Positions 1 through 8,600 of a stretch of DNA of 64,000 nt are shown in pieces. The stretch's first letter is position 1; every line of letters starts with the position of its first letter. The notes below the pieces were generated by a model. That model was given only the letters and a program-made list of their open reading frames with translations. It did not search any database and had not been told where the DNA came from. Origin of the DNA: Chloroflexota bacterium (lineage in GTDB: Bacteria; Chloroflexota; Anaerolineae; Anaerolineales; Anaerolineaceae); NCBI GenBank assembly GCA_029561345.1, contig JAKQJC010000007.1:1-64000 (forward strand). Reading direction: 5' to 3'. The position numbers and the translations under genes were made by a program.

Positions 1-1597
1 CGTACTGGTCCACCGGCGTCCAGTAATTCGCCTCGCCGTCCAGCATGGCAGTGTCGTTGTTGGCGCAACCGTAGCGCGCGTAGTACCAGGACGATTCCAT
101 GAACGTGTCGAAGGTGTCCGTTTCCCGCGTGGCCGGGCCGCCGCAGCAGGGGCAGGTGGTTTCGTAGAACGACGGCATCTTTTTGAGTGGCGAGCCAACA
201 CCTTCAAATTCAACGTCGGTGGGCAGCACTACGGGAAGGTCTGCCGCCGGCACCGGCACCGCGCCGCAGCTGCCGCAATTGATGATCGGGATGGGCGCAC
301 CCCAGTAGCGCTGGCGAGAGATCAGCCAGTCGCGCAGGCGGTAATTGATGGTGTGGTGGCCAATGCCTTTTTCGGTAACGTAAGCCACGGCCTTCTCAAA
401 GGCCTGCTCGCCAGGCGTGCCGCTCAGCGGGCCAGAATTGATCATCGTGCCGTGTGCCGGCACCGATTCGGTCATCGCCGCCGGATCCACAGCGGCTTCG
501 CCTGCGGGCTGAACCACCACGCGGATCTCCAGGCCAAAGGCGCGGGCAAATTCAAAGTCGCGCTGGTCGTGGGCGGGCACGGCCATGATGGCGCCGGTGC
601 CGTAGGTCATCAGCACATAGTCGGCAATCCAGATCGGAATACGCTCGCCGTTAACCGGGTTGATGGCATAGCCGCCGGTGAAAACACCAGATTTTTCCTT
701 GCCGGCAGCTTCGCGTTCCACTTCACTCTGGCGCGAGGCGGCCATCTGGTAAGCTTCCACTTCCGCCTTACGTTCCGGCGTAGTGATCTTGCCGACCAGC
801 GGATGTTCGGGCGCCATCACCATGAAGGTGACGCCCCACAGGGTGTCGGGGCGGGTGGTGAATACTTCCAGCGGATCGCCCTGTTCGGTGTGGAAAGTGA
901 CCGCCGCGCCTTCGGAGCGGCCGATCCAGTTGGTTTGCAGGGTCTGAACGCGCTCGGGCCAGTCAATGCCGTCATAGCACAGCAATTCTTCGGCATAGGC
1001 GGTGGCCTTGAAGAACCACTGGTTCAATTCCTTTTTGATCACCGGGGTGCCGCAGCGTTCGCAGTGCCGGTCATCGCCCCACACCTGCTCGCGGGCCAGG
1101 GTGGTATTGCAGGCCGGGCACCAATCCACCGGAGAATTTTTTCGGTAGGCCAGTCCCTTCTTGAAGAGCTGGGTGAAAAACCACTGCGTCCAGCGGTAAT
1201 ATTCCGGGTCAGCCGAAATGGCCTCGCGGCGCCAGTCAATCATGGTGCCCATGCTCTTCAACTGGTTGCGCATGCGGGCAATGTTGGCGTAGGTCCACTC
1301 TTTGGGGTGGATGTTGCGCTTGATGGCGGCATTTTCGGCCGGCAGGCCAAAGGCATCGAAGCCCATGGGGAACATCACGTTGAAGCCCTGCATGCGCATG
1401 AAGCGGGCGCGGGCATCAGATGGCGCCATGGCATACCAGTGGCCAATATGGAGGTCGCCGGAGGGGTAGGGGAGCATGGTGAGGGCATAGTGCTTGGGGC
1501 GGGATGGATCCACATCGGCGTGATAGAGACCTTCGGCTTCCCATTTGGCCTGCCAGCGGGCCTCAATTTCAGCGGGGTTGTAAACTTTTTGAACCAT
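1..1597 (-). CDS. leuS: Leucine--tRNA ligase (5' part; runs off the window)
   Basis: Charges tRNA-Leu with leucine in the cytoplasm. About 532 codons are present; the C-terminal part, with the KMSKS loop and anticodon-binding domain, lies left of position 1. The N-terminus (MVQKVYNPAEIE) leads into the class I HIGH signature in LPYPSGDLHIGHWYA. A zinc-ribbon-like insert (CPAC...CERC) and a second Cys cluster (CGSC...CPCC) follow, and the connective editing region (TFTTRPDTLWG-type segment) is present. The start at 1597 is set by GGAGG at 1604-1608. The gene lies directly behind a T-box leader and two tRNA-Ala genes, so leucine-dependent antitermination is expected. Identity is secure. The long open frame on the opposite strand is an artefact of GC-rich codon use. 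Confidence 0.97.
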   Translation of the reverse strand, partial: MVQKVYNPAEIEARWQAKWEAEGLYHADVDPSRPKHYALTMLPYPSGDLHIGHWYAMAPSDARARFMRMQGFNVMFPMGFDAFGLPAENAAIKRNIHPKEWTYANIARMRNQLKSMGTMIDWRREAISADPEYYRWTQWFFTQLFKKGLAYRKNSPVDWCPACNTTLAREQVWGDDRHCERCGTPVIKKELNQWFFKATAYAEELLCYDGIDWPERVQTLQTNWIGRSEGAAVTFHTEQGDPLEVFTTRPDTLWGVTFMVMAPEHPLVGKITTPERKAEVEAYQMAASRQSEVEREAAGKEKSGVFTGGYAINPVNGERIPIWIADYVLMTYGTGAIMAVPAHDQRDFEFARAFGLEIRVVVQPAGEAAVDPAAMTESVPAHGTMINSGPLSGTPGEQAFEKAVAYVTEKGIGHHTINYRLRDWLISRQRYWGAPIPIINCGSCGAVPVPAADLPVVLPTDVEFEGVGSPLKKMPSFYETTCPCCGGPATRETDTFDTFMESSWYYARYGCANNDTAMLDGEANYWTPVDQY

Positions 1598-1609
1598 GAT
1601 ACACCTCCA

Positions 1610-1860
1610 GTAGAAAATACAAAAAATCCTTCGCCATACAGGGACGAAGGATTGCTCCGCGGTACCACCCTGCTTGCCGGAAACCGGCCGCTCTGGGACG
1701 CTGTAACGGGCGTTAGCCGTCTCCGGCTACTTGATTTCACCGGTGAAGCTAGCCCCAGAAGGGGCGGCGGGCGAGTTCAACCTCTGCGCTCTGTGGGCGC
1801 TGCGCCGGGCTCACACCTCACTCTCCCGACTCGCTGCCAGATGGCTTACTACTCCCGTTG
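1610..1860 (-). promoter_or_regulatory. T-box riboswitch leader of leuS
   Basis: Reading on the minus strand, the leader shows the AGTA element of the specifier loop near 1850 and a GAACTCGCC segment at 1771-1780. In that segment CTC (1773-1775, a Leu codon) is the likely specifier. The conserved T-box GGGTGGTACCGCGG lies at 1657-1670; its UGGU bulge would pair with the ACCA end of uncharged tRNA-Leu. A terminator follows: 9-bp stem AATCCTTCG/CGAAGGATT (1625-1633 with 1645-1653) and a U tract at 1618-1626. Known logic of the class: uncharged tRNA-Leu stabilises the antiterminator and switches leuS on. The specifier assignment is by eye. Confidence 0.92.
1618..1653 (-). terminator. Intrinsic terminator of the leuS T-box leader
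   Basis: Nine-base-pair stem with an 11-nt loop followed by a U-rich tail on the minus strand, directly downstream of the T-box sequence and ending about 20 nt before the leuS start. It is the regulated terminator of the leader, not the end of a gene. Confidence 0.85.
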
Positions 1861-1869
1861 TTGCTCTAG

Positions 1870-1942
1870 TGGACCCAGGGGGATTCGAACCCCCGGCCTT
1901 CTCAATGCCATTGAGACGCGCTCCCAACTGCGCTATGGGCCC
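1870..1942 (-). tRNA. tRNA-Ala (anticodon GGC)
   Basis: 73-nt cloverleaf on the minus strand: acceptor GGGCCCA/TGGGTCC with the G3:U70 pair that is the alanine identity element, anticodon arm TCTCA-ATGGCAT-TGAGA (anticodon GGC), T arm GGGGG-TTCGAAT-CCCCC, discriminator A. The CCA end is not encoded. It follows a second tRNA-Ala by 33 nt and is itself only about 10 nt upstream of the leuS T-box stem I. Confidence 0.96.
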
Positions 1943-1975
1943 GGGTAAAACGACGGTCCTGTTGCCAGAACACTG

Positions 1976-2048
1976 TGGACCTGGGGGGATTCGAACCCCC
2001 GGCCTCTTCAGTGCGATTGAAGCGCGCTCCCAACTGCGCTACAGGCCC
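1976..2048 (-). tRNA. tRNA-Ala (anticodon CGC)
   Basis: 73-nt cloverleaf on the minus strand with acceptor GGGCCTG/CAGGTCC (again G3:U70), anticodon arm CTTCA-ATCGCAC-TGAAG (anticodon CGC), a T arm with a TTCGAAT loop and discriminator A. No CCA is encoded. It is nearly identical outside the anticodon arm to the neighbouring tRNA-Ala(GGC), which suggests a tandem duplication followed by an anticodon change. Confidence 0.96.
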
Positions 2049-2065
2049 GTGTCAAACGTTCCAAT

Positions 2066-2094
2066 ATTCTACCTGAGAGGCCCTTTTCTGTCAA
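2066..2094 (-). promoter_or_regulatory. Promoter of the tRNA-Ala / T-box / leuS transcript
   Basis: On the minus strand TTGACA (2089-2094), a 17-nt spacer and TAGAAT (2066-2071). The predicted start is near 2059, about 11 nt before the first tRNA. There is no room for another promoter between the second tRNA and the T-box leader. Confidence 0.82.
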
Positions 2095-2165
2095 GACGTT
2101 TGCAGGGCTTTTTCCCAAAAAACAGGGTCAATATCTGCAATTTTGGATTGTTTTTTTTCAACCCA

Positions 2166-2194
2166 TTGCATTTGCCCTTGAATCTGACTATAAT
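2166..2194 (+). promoter_or_regulatory. Sigma70-type promoter of the beta-helix protein gene
   Basis: TTGCAT (2166-2171), 17-nt spacer, TATAAT (2189-2194) about 60 nt upstream of the start codon at 2257. It is divergent from the tRNA promoter. Confidence 0.72.
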
Positions 2195-2256
2195 CGGATA
2201 ATAAAAGTCTTATTTATCGAAATAGATGCCCCTGATCATCAGAAAGGCCAAAGACA

Positions 2257-3726
2257 ATGGATATGCCAATTTTATCACTGCTTCTCCGTTCCCTGTTTTC
2301 CGGTTTACTGATTCTATCTCTGGCTGGCGCGCCGGCTCCTGCCCTGGCCGCTGCCACCTACACCGTCAACACCCTGGCCGATAACGTCACCAACGGCGAC
2401 GGCTTTTGCACCCTGCGCGAGGCCGTGCTGGCCGCTAACAATGCCGCCAGCAACGACTGCGGGACGGGATCTGCGGCTGCCGACACCATTAATATTCCGG
2501 TTACAGGCACCCTGCGCCTGAATGCCACCCTGCCAGCCATCACTGGCAGCGGCGGTAGATTAACCCTGAATGGGAACACCCAGTTTACCCTGAGCGGCGA
2601 TTCTGACGGCAACAACACGCCCGATGTGCGCCTGCTGATTGTGGAAAGCGGGGCAGACCTGACCCTGCAAAACCTCACACTGAGCCGCGGCAAAGCTCAC
2701 GAAAATTACAGCGGCCTGTTGATCGGCGGCGCCGTGGTCAGCCAGGGCACCCTGGCCGCCACCAATGTAACCTTTGAACGCAATTCAGCCGATTACGGCG
2801 GCGCGGTTTACACCGACGGCTCGGCCACCCTGAACAACTGCTGGTTTATGTACAACCAGGCGGTTGTGAGCGGTGGAGCTGTGGATAATGCCGGCACAGC
2901 CGTGATCAACGCCAGCAGCTTTTTCAGCAGCGCCGCTATCGAAGCTGGCGGAGCCCTGCTCAATTTCGGCAACCTGACGGTATCCAAAAGCACTTTTTTT
3001 GACGGCACCGCCAAATGGGGCGCAGGCATCTACAATGACAACACCCTGATGTTATCTGATGCCTTTTTCAACAATGATTATGCCGACATCCACGGCGGCG
3101 GTATTTATCATGCCAACGGCAGCCTTACCGTGACCCGCACCACCTTTTCCGGTGAGCATGCCACCGGCAGCAGCGGCGGAGCCATTTACAACGCCGCCAA
3201 TGCCGGGGTGATCAACAGCACTTTCTCAAATAACTCAAGCACAGACAGCGGCGCCGGGGTGTATAATGCCGGCGTACTCACTGTGACCAACAGCACTTTT
3301 GCCGATAATTATGCCATTTTAGGCGGCGCTGGAATTCACAACACCGGTGATTTGACGTTAGTCAACACCATCCTGACCAACGGCGGTGCCATCGACTGCA
3401 TCAGCAGCGGCGGCACACTGACCGCGCACCACAACCTGCTTCAAGACAGCGGAGCCAACGCCTGCGGTCTGACCCATAATCTTAACAACAACCTCACCGG
3501 CCAGAATGCCATGCTGGAGCCGTTCGGGGCCAATGATGCGGGCATGCTCTACCCTTTGAAACCCAAAAGCCCGGCCATTGATGCAGGCGACAACACCGCC
3601 TGCCCGGCAACAGATCAACGCGGCATGATCCGCCCGCTGGACGGCAATATTGACGGCAGCGCTGTCTGCGACCTGGGCGCGTATGAGTCGGCCATTCAGG
3701 TCTATTTGCCGCTGCTGGTCAAATGA
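2257..3726 (+). CDS. Secreted CSLREA-domain right-handed beta-helix protein
   Basis: 489 aa. An N-terminal signal peptide (hydrophobic core about residues 5-30, ending APALAA) is followed by the CSLREA-type motif FCTLREAVLAAN (residues 50-61). A long run of Gly/Asn-rich parallel beta-helix turns (GGAVYTDG, GGGIYHANG, GAGVYNAG, GAGIHNTG) spans about residues 130-370. The C-terminal choice-of-anchor region (DQRGMIRPLDG...CDLGAYE) closes with VYLPLLVK. Such proteins are exported surface or extracellular proteins. The enzymatic role, if any, is unknown; pectate-lyase-like folds share this architecture but no catalytic site is recognisable. It is monocistronic, with its own promoter and terminator. 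The tail motif recurs in other proteins here and may be a sorting or anchoring signal. Confidence 0.88.
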   Translation: MDMPILSLLLRSLFSGLLILSLAGAPAPALAAATYTVNTLADNVTNGDGFCTLREAVLAANNAASNDCGTGSAAADTINIPVTGTLRLNATLPAITGSGGRLTLNGNTQFTLSGDSDGNNTPDVRLLIVESGADLTLQNLTLSRGKAHENYSGLLIGGAVVSQGTLAATNVTFERNSADYGGAVYTDGSATLNNCWFMYNQAVVSGGAVDNAGTAVINASSFFSSAAIEAGGALLNFGNLTVSKSTFFDGTAKWGAGIYNDNTLMLSDAFFNNDYADIHGGGIYHANGSLTVTRTTFSGEHATGSSGGAIYNAANAGVINSTFSNNSSTDSGAGVYNAGVLTVTNSTFADNYAILGGAGIHNTGDLTLVNTILTNGGAIDCISSGGTLTAHHNLLQDSGANACGLTHNLNNNLTGQNAMLEPFGANDAGMLYPLKPKSPAIDAGDNTACPATDQRGMIRPLDGNIDGSAVCDLGAYESAIQVYLPLLVK

Positions 3727-3740
3727 TGTTGCTCTCCCCA

Positions 3741-3773
3741 GCAGGTCCCTGAAAAGGGGACCTGCCTTTTTTA
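3741..3773 (+). terminator. Rho-independent terminator after the beta-helix gene
   Basis: Perfect 9-bp stem GCAGGTCCC/GGGACCTGC (3741-3749 with 3757-3765), 7-nt loop, then CTTTTTT. Confidence 0.9.
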
Positions 3774-3900
3774 TCCTCATGAAAACAGGGTAACTGCCCG
3801 CCGCTGCCACTGCAGAGAAGCGTTCCGTGGCATCCATTGGCGCACAATCCCAGGAACATATCTTGTGAGTGGCTGTTCGTTCTCCCCTACCCTTTATTGC

Positions 3901-4485
3901 CTAAGCCTGACCAGGCCGAACCTTCCACCACAGCGCCGCCGCCAAACCACCCGCCAGCGCCCCACCCAGCAGGGTTGGATCTTGCCAGACAAACGCCTTC
4001 AGATACACCACCTCTGCCAGCACCACCGTTACCGGAATCCTCACCCAGTTGCTTTTAACCGTCAGCAGTGCAAAAATCAGAAAAAAGGCGTGCCCTGAAA
4101 TGACCGGCAGGGCATAAAAAGAGCGGATAAGCGCCAGAACAGTCACAATGGCATCCAGTGTCAGCGCTGAAATGGCGCGGCGCCCAGCCTGGGCATAGAG
4201 CGGGATGCGGTCAAAAATAAACCCGGTAAAAGGCAGGGCCATTGGGGTGAAATAAAACAGATAAAGGGTCAGGTCGCGGCCTTTGAAAAGAAACAGGCAC
4301 CCCATTCCAAGTACAAACATCAAAATGCAGCCCAAAACGAAGCCGGCTGCCGGTTGAAATAACCGATCCACCTGCAGGGTGCTTGTCTCCAGGCGGGTCA
4401 CCCGTGCCTGCAAATTCAGTATTTCGGCTTGCAAAGCCGCCAGACGTTCATCTGTGGAAATAGAAACACGATCATCTGAGTCCAT
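3901..4485 (-). CDS. Small membrane protein with N-terminal coiled coil, unknown function
   Basis: 194 aa. Residues 10-40 (ERLAALQAEILNLQARVTRLE) form a short amphipathic coiled coil. Four or five hydrophobic segments follow (for example AAGFVLGCILMFVLGMGCLF, LTLYLFYFTPMALPFTGFIF and a C-terminal GGALAGGLAAALWW). I do not recognise a family. The start is supported by AAGGTGG six bases upstream of the ATG. It lies downstream of the Rrf2 gene but beyond a strong terminator, so it probably has separate or read-through transcription. It is more likely a real gene than a shadow because codon use and membrane topology are coherent. Confidence 0.75.
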   Translation of the reverse strand: MDSDDRVSISTDERLAALQAEILNLQARVTRLETSTLQVDRLFQPAAGFVLGCILMFVLGMGCLFLFKGRDLTLYLFYFTPMALPFTGFIFDRIPLYAQAGRRAISALTLDAIVTVLALIRSFYALPVISGHAFFLIFALLTVKSNWVRIPVTVVLAEVVYLKAFVWQDPTLLGGALAGGLAAALWWKVRPGQA

Positions 4486-4503
4486 GCTGATCCACCTTGA
4501 GAT

Positions 4504-4540
4504 AAAAAACCTGCCGCTTTTTAATCTTAAAAAGCGGCAG
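4504..4540 (-). terminator. Terminator after the Rrf2 regulator gene
   Basis: Fourteen-base-pair perfect inverted repeat CTGCCGCTTTTTAA/TTAAAAAGCGGCAG (4511-4524 with 4527-4540). On the minus strand it is followed by GTTTTTTATC. Confidence 0.85.
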
Positions 4541-4568
4541 AAAAATGGCCTGACAACGGCGAATAAGA

Positions 4569-4982
4569 TCAGGCAGCAGGATATTCTTTAATAAATTGAG
4601 AGAAATAGGTGGTGCGCAGGCGTTCGACCAGAGCTTCCTGGGCTTCGCACCACAGCGGGTGCAGGGGACAGTCTTCGCCAAAGGGGCAGTTATGCGGATC
4701 GTTGGTGCATTCATTAAGCTGAACCGGTCCATCAATGGCCTCCACCACCTCGATTAGGGAAATCTCTTCAGGCATGCGCGCCAAAGAAACGCCGCCGCGC
4801 GCGCCGCGCGAAGTGTGGATCAACCCGGCAATGGAGAGCTGAGAGATGATTTTTGCCAGGAAAGAAGGCGGAATGTGCTGTTCTTCCGCAATTTGACTGG
4901 TGGCAGCCCGTTGATGAGGGCCCAGCCGGGCTAAATAAAGCATGGCTCTTAAGGCATAATCAGCCTGACGCGTAATTTGCAT
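4569..4982 (-). CDS. Rrf2-family transcriptional regulator, probable Fe-S sensor
   Basis: 137 aa, full length for the family. The N-terminal winged helix-turn-helix (MQITRQADYALRAMLYLA, then SQIAEEQHIPPSFLAKIISQL) and the wing GARGGVSLAR are typical. The effector region carries Cys92, Cys99, Cys105 and Cys112 (C-x6-C-x5-C-x6-C); three of these match the cluster ligands of IscR/RsrR/NsrR-type sensors. Inference: a redox, NO or Fe-S-status responsive repressor or activator. No isc/suf genes are adjacent, so its target is not evident. It has a 266-nt upstream spacer, consistent with its own promoter, and a strong terminator downstream. Confidence 0.92.
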   Translation of the reverse strand: MQITRQADYALRAMLYLARLGPHQRAATSQIAEEQHIPPSFLAKIISQLSIAGLIHTSRGARGGVSLARMPEEISLIEVVEAIDGPVQLNECTNDPHNCPFGEDCPLHPLWCEAQEALVERLRTTYFSQFIKEYPAA

Positions 4983-5248
4983 ACGTCTATCCTCGTAAAT
5001 AAAACTTTCTGGCTGCTCAGCCGCAGGTCAAGGCGCGAAAAACAGTTGTTTCGGGGTTCAAAGGTCTCTGCATTAAAAGAGCCTGCCATCCGGTGGTTTC
5101 TGACAATGGATCTGAGCAGCGAAAAATCTTCGTAAATTTGTCTTTATAACCTTTATTGTATCATAATTTGCCACAGGGCAAGTCTGTGGAGGCCAATTTT
5201 AGCAAAAGAAGCACCCTGCCTGGCTGAAGAATCTGCCCGGCCGCCCTG

Positions 5249-5674
5249 TTACAGCGAAGCCAGCACCTCTGCATCGATTTTCACCAGACCGTATTCGTCA
5301 GAATAGATGAAAAAGTTGCCGGGGCAAAGCTGCATCAGCACCGGCAGTTCTTCCGCCAGGTTTTCAAACGACAGGCGGTCCTGAAAGGCAATGATGGCCT
5401 GCAGCACTTCCGCCTGTTTCTGGCCGAAGTGGATGACAAAATCATAGCGCCAATCCTGATCCACCAGCAGTTCCATCGAGTGATCCTTGGCGCAGTACGA
5501 TAGGACAAATTTCACCTCGCTGTTGTCATAATCCATCACGGCTGCTTCAGACAGCCAGAAATCCTGATCAAAGGTGGCGTTCAGCGGGCGGCCTTTCCAG
5601 CCAGCCGAAGTGAGATTTTGCACAAAGAGGGCGCGTTCCTGCAACTGCAGGGGGGACATTTCAGATTTTCTCAT
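5249..5674 (-). CDS. Hypothetical protein downstream of alpha-mannosidase
   Basis: 141 aa, soluble, acidic, with no signal peptide or membrane segment. The order of secondary structure (N-terminal helix LQLQERALFVQNL, several short beta strands such as EVKFVLSYCA and RYDFVIHFG, a helix KQAEVLQAIIAFQDRL, and C-terminal strands FFIYSDEYGLVKID) looks like a compact alpha/beta fold. No family was recognised. The start is set by AAGGAT seven bases upstream. It begins 18 nt after the mannosidase stop, so the two genes are probably co-transcribed. Confidence 0.75.
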   Translation of the reverse strand: MRKSEMSPLQLQERALFVQNLTSAGWKGRPLNATFDQDFWLSEAAVMDYDNSEVKFVLSYCAKDHSMELLVDQDWRYDFVIHFGQKQAEVLQAIIAFQDRLSFENLAEELPVLMQLCPGNFFIYSDEYGLVKIDAEVLASL

Positions 5675-5692
5675 CGGGGTTATCCTTCGTTT

Positions 5693-8600
5693 CTATGCTG
5701 GCAGCAGCCGCAGGGTCAGAATTTGATAGGGGCGGATGGCCGTTTGCACCGCCTGATCTGCGCAGGGCAGGGCTTCCTGGTCTTCTTCCAGCAAATTGCA
5801 GCGCCAGGCCCCGGCCAGGGGGAAGCCGGCGCGCAGGGTCAGCGGACCGCGCTGGCGCTGGCATTCGTACAGGCGCACAATGACGCCGCGGCCGTCTTCA
5901 GCCGGCTTGATGGTTTCAATGACCACATTGTCGCGGTCAGCCTGGATGAAAGGCGGTGGAACCTGGCGCAGCGGGGCCGGCTCTGCGGACAGGTGCAGGC
6001 GCAGCGGGTCGTTGATGGCATAGGCCTGGCTGATGGTGCCGGCGCCCCAGCTGCCGGCATGCGGCAGCAGGCTGTACTTGAAGCTGTGCTCACCCTGATC
6101 GGCGTCAAAATCGGGCATGGTGGGGCTGCGCAGCAGGCTGATGCGCAGCACGCCGTCGTGAATATCGTGACCGTATTTGCCGTTGTTCAGCAGGCTGACC
6201 CCGTAATCGCCTTCGCTCAGGTCCACCCATTTTTGGGCACAGGTTTCAAAACGGGCCCAATCCCAGCTGGTGTTGCGGTGGGTGGGGCGGGTGACATTGC
6301 CCCACTGGATCTCATAGGTGGCAGCTGGCGCAAAAACATCCACCGGGAAGGCTGCTTTGAGCAGGATATGTCTTTCACTCCAGTCAATGCGCGTGTCCAC
6401 ATCCAGGCGGGCGCTGCCGGCCTCGAGCGAAAGCACCTGGGTGAAGGTGGAATGGAGGATGCGCCGTTTAATTTCCAGCGCTGCGCGCAGCGGCCCGGCT
6501 TCGATGACGGTGATGGAAACGGCCGGATCAGCCAGCCACATGCGGTCTTCGTAGTAAATATCCACATCCCAGGCGTCAAAATTCATCGGGCGGTCTTCAA
6601 AGGCCTGCAGCTGGTTGGCCAGCGCGCCAGCGGGCAGCACCTCGCGCTGGCAGCGTTTATCCAGCAGGCGGGTGATGTCGCCATCGGCGTTTAATTCCAC
6701 GCGCAGCAGGTCGTTTTCCAGCAGGGTGGGGCTGGCCTGCAGCGTGTTCTGGCGCGGGACTGCCGGTTCCGGTGCGGCGCACAGCGGCGTGACACTGAAG
6801 GGCGGCAGGGGGCCGGCGTCGAGTAAAACGCCGCCAGCCACCGGCTGCGCCGCCACCGGGGTTCCATCGGGGCGGGCCAGGGCCGGCAGGGCTTCGGCGC
6901 CGGGGAAGAAGATCAGGTCAGAGCGGGTGAAGGCAGAAGGATTGACCGCCAGGGCCGCGCCGCCGGTCTGCCCGGCCAGGGAGGCCAGCGCCTGGCCTGA
7001 AACTTCGGCGCACAGCTCGCGCACCTCGGCATACTGCGCCTGCGATTCCCAGTAGACCGGGCCGATGCTGCTGCCGGGAAGAATATCGTGGAACTGGTTC
7101 AGACAGACCACTTCCCAGCCTTTGCGCAGGGTTTCCCGCGGCGCGGCATAAGCAGCGTCCATGCGGGCTGCCATCGCCGAGAGAAAATCGGCATCGTGCA
7201 GCAAAAATTCAGCTTCGCGGTTGGCGCGTTTGTTGCGTCCCTGGGTGGTGTAGGTGCCGCGGTGATATTCCAGGTACAGCTCGCCGTTCCAGACCGGCAA
7301 ATCGCCGCCGGCGGTTTCTTCAAGGCGTTCAAAAAAGGCCCTAACCGAGGAAAAATGGGTACGCGGCGCTGCCGGAAAAGCCTGGAAGGTATCCACGTTT
7401 TCCACCATCTCGCGGGTCGGGCCGCCGCCGCCGTCGCCGTAACCGTACGACATGAGCATGGGCAGGGCGCGGCCGTCTTTGTTCCAATCCTTCTGCTTGT
7501 AATTGGTCCAGGTGCCCAGAATCTGGTCAGGAGAGGCGTCGGCATTGTAGGTGCTGCCAAACATGCTGCCTTTTTCGGGAGTCGGACTGAAATGGGTCAG
7601 CACGCGGGTGCCGTCCAGCCCCTGCCAGTAGAAGCTGTCCCAGGGCAGGCGGTTGTACTGGCTCCAGCCGATTTTGATGGTGAAAAAGAAGCGGCAGCCG
7701 GCTTCGCGGATCAACTGGGGCAGGTTCCAGGCATAACCGAAAACATCCGGCAGCCACAGCACGGGCGAATCGGCGCCGGGGCCAAAATGCTGGCGGAAGA
7801 AGCTGCGCCCCAGCAAAAACTGGCGCGCCAGCGATTCCGGGCCTGAAAGGTTGCAATCGGCTTCCACCCACATGCCCCCCATCACTTCCCAACGGCCTTC
7901 AACGGCGCGCTGCCGAATGGTCTCGAAGAGGGCGGGGTCGTCCTGGCGCACAAAATCATAAAGCTGGGGTTGGCTCTGGCTGAATTTGAAAGCAGGATAA
8001 AGTTCCATCAGGCGGACGGCGTTGTGAAAGGTGCGGCGTGCCTTCTGGCGGGTCTGGTCAAGGGTCCACAGCCAGGCCACATCAATATGGGCATGCCCGA
8101 CCGCCTCAATATCCACATCCAGCGGGGCGCCAGCCTGCGCCAGTCCTTCATCGAGGGCGGCTGCAGCAGTGGGCAGGCTGGCATAAAATTCTGCGCCAAA
8201 AGGTTCGCGGGTATCGAGCAGGTTGAAGGCTTCATCCAGGGCGCTCAGCAGGCGGCCTTTTTCGGTGTCGGTTTCAGCGAGCTGTTTGGCAATGGTCAGG
8301 GCGGCGCTGGCGCGGGTGATGAAGCGGCGGGTGGCAGGGTCCAGTTCCACCACCATGCAGGGACGCATCAGCAGTTTGATCAGGGGGTCGCCGTTAAAAA
8401 GGCCGGTCCAGCCGTGCAGAGCCAGGGTGTGGGGCTGCCCGTCGCAGGCAAAATCTGGCAGGCGCAGCTCCTGATGGTGGCGGTCGCAGGAACCGCAGGC
8501 CTGGCCGTCAATATAAACCAGGGCCTCGGGATGGCTGAAATCGCCAGCTTCACCGAGGGGCAGGAAAAGGGCCGCCGGCCCCGACCAATCAGCCGGCACC

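Noticed and set aside
353-1948. 531-codon open frame on the plus strand
   Set aside because: It is antisense to leuS, the T-box leader and a tRNA. Its translation has no domain pattern, whereas the minus strand gives an unmistakable LeuRS.
3358-3837. 159-codon minus-strand frame at the end of the beta-helix gene
   Set aside because: Antisense to the well-supported secreted protein and crosses its terminator.
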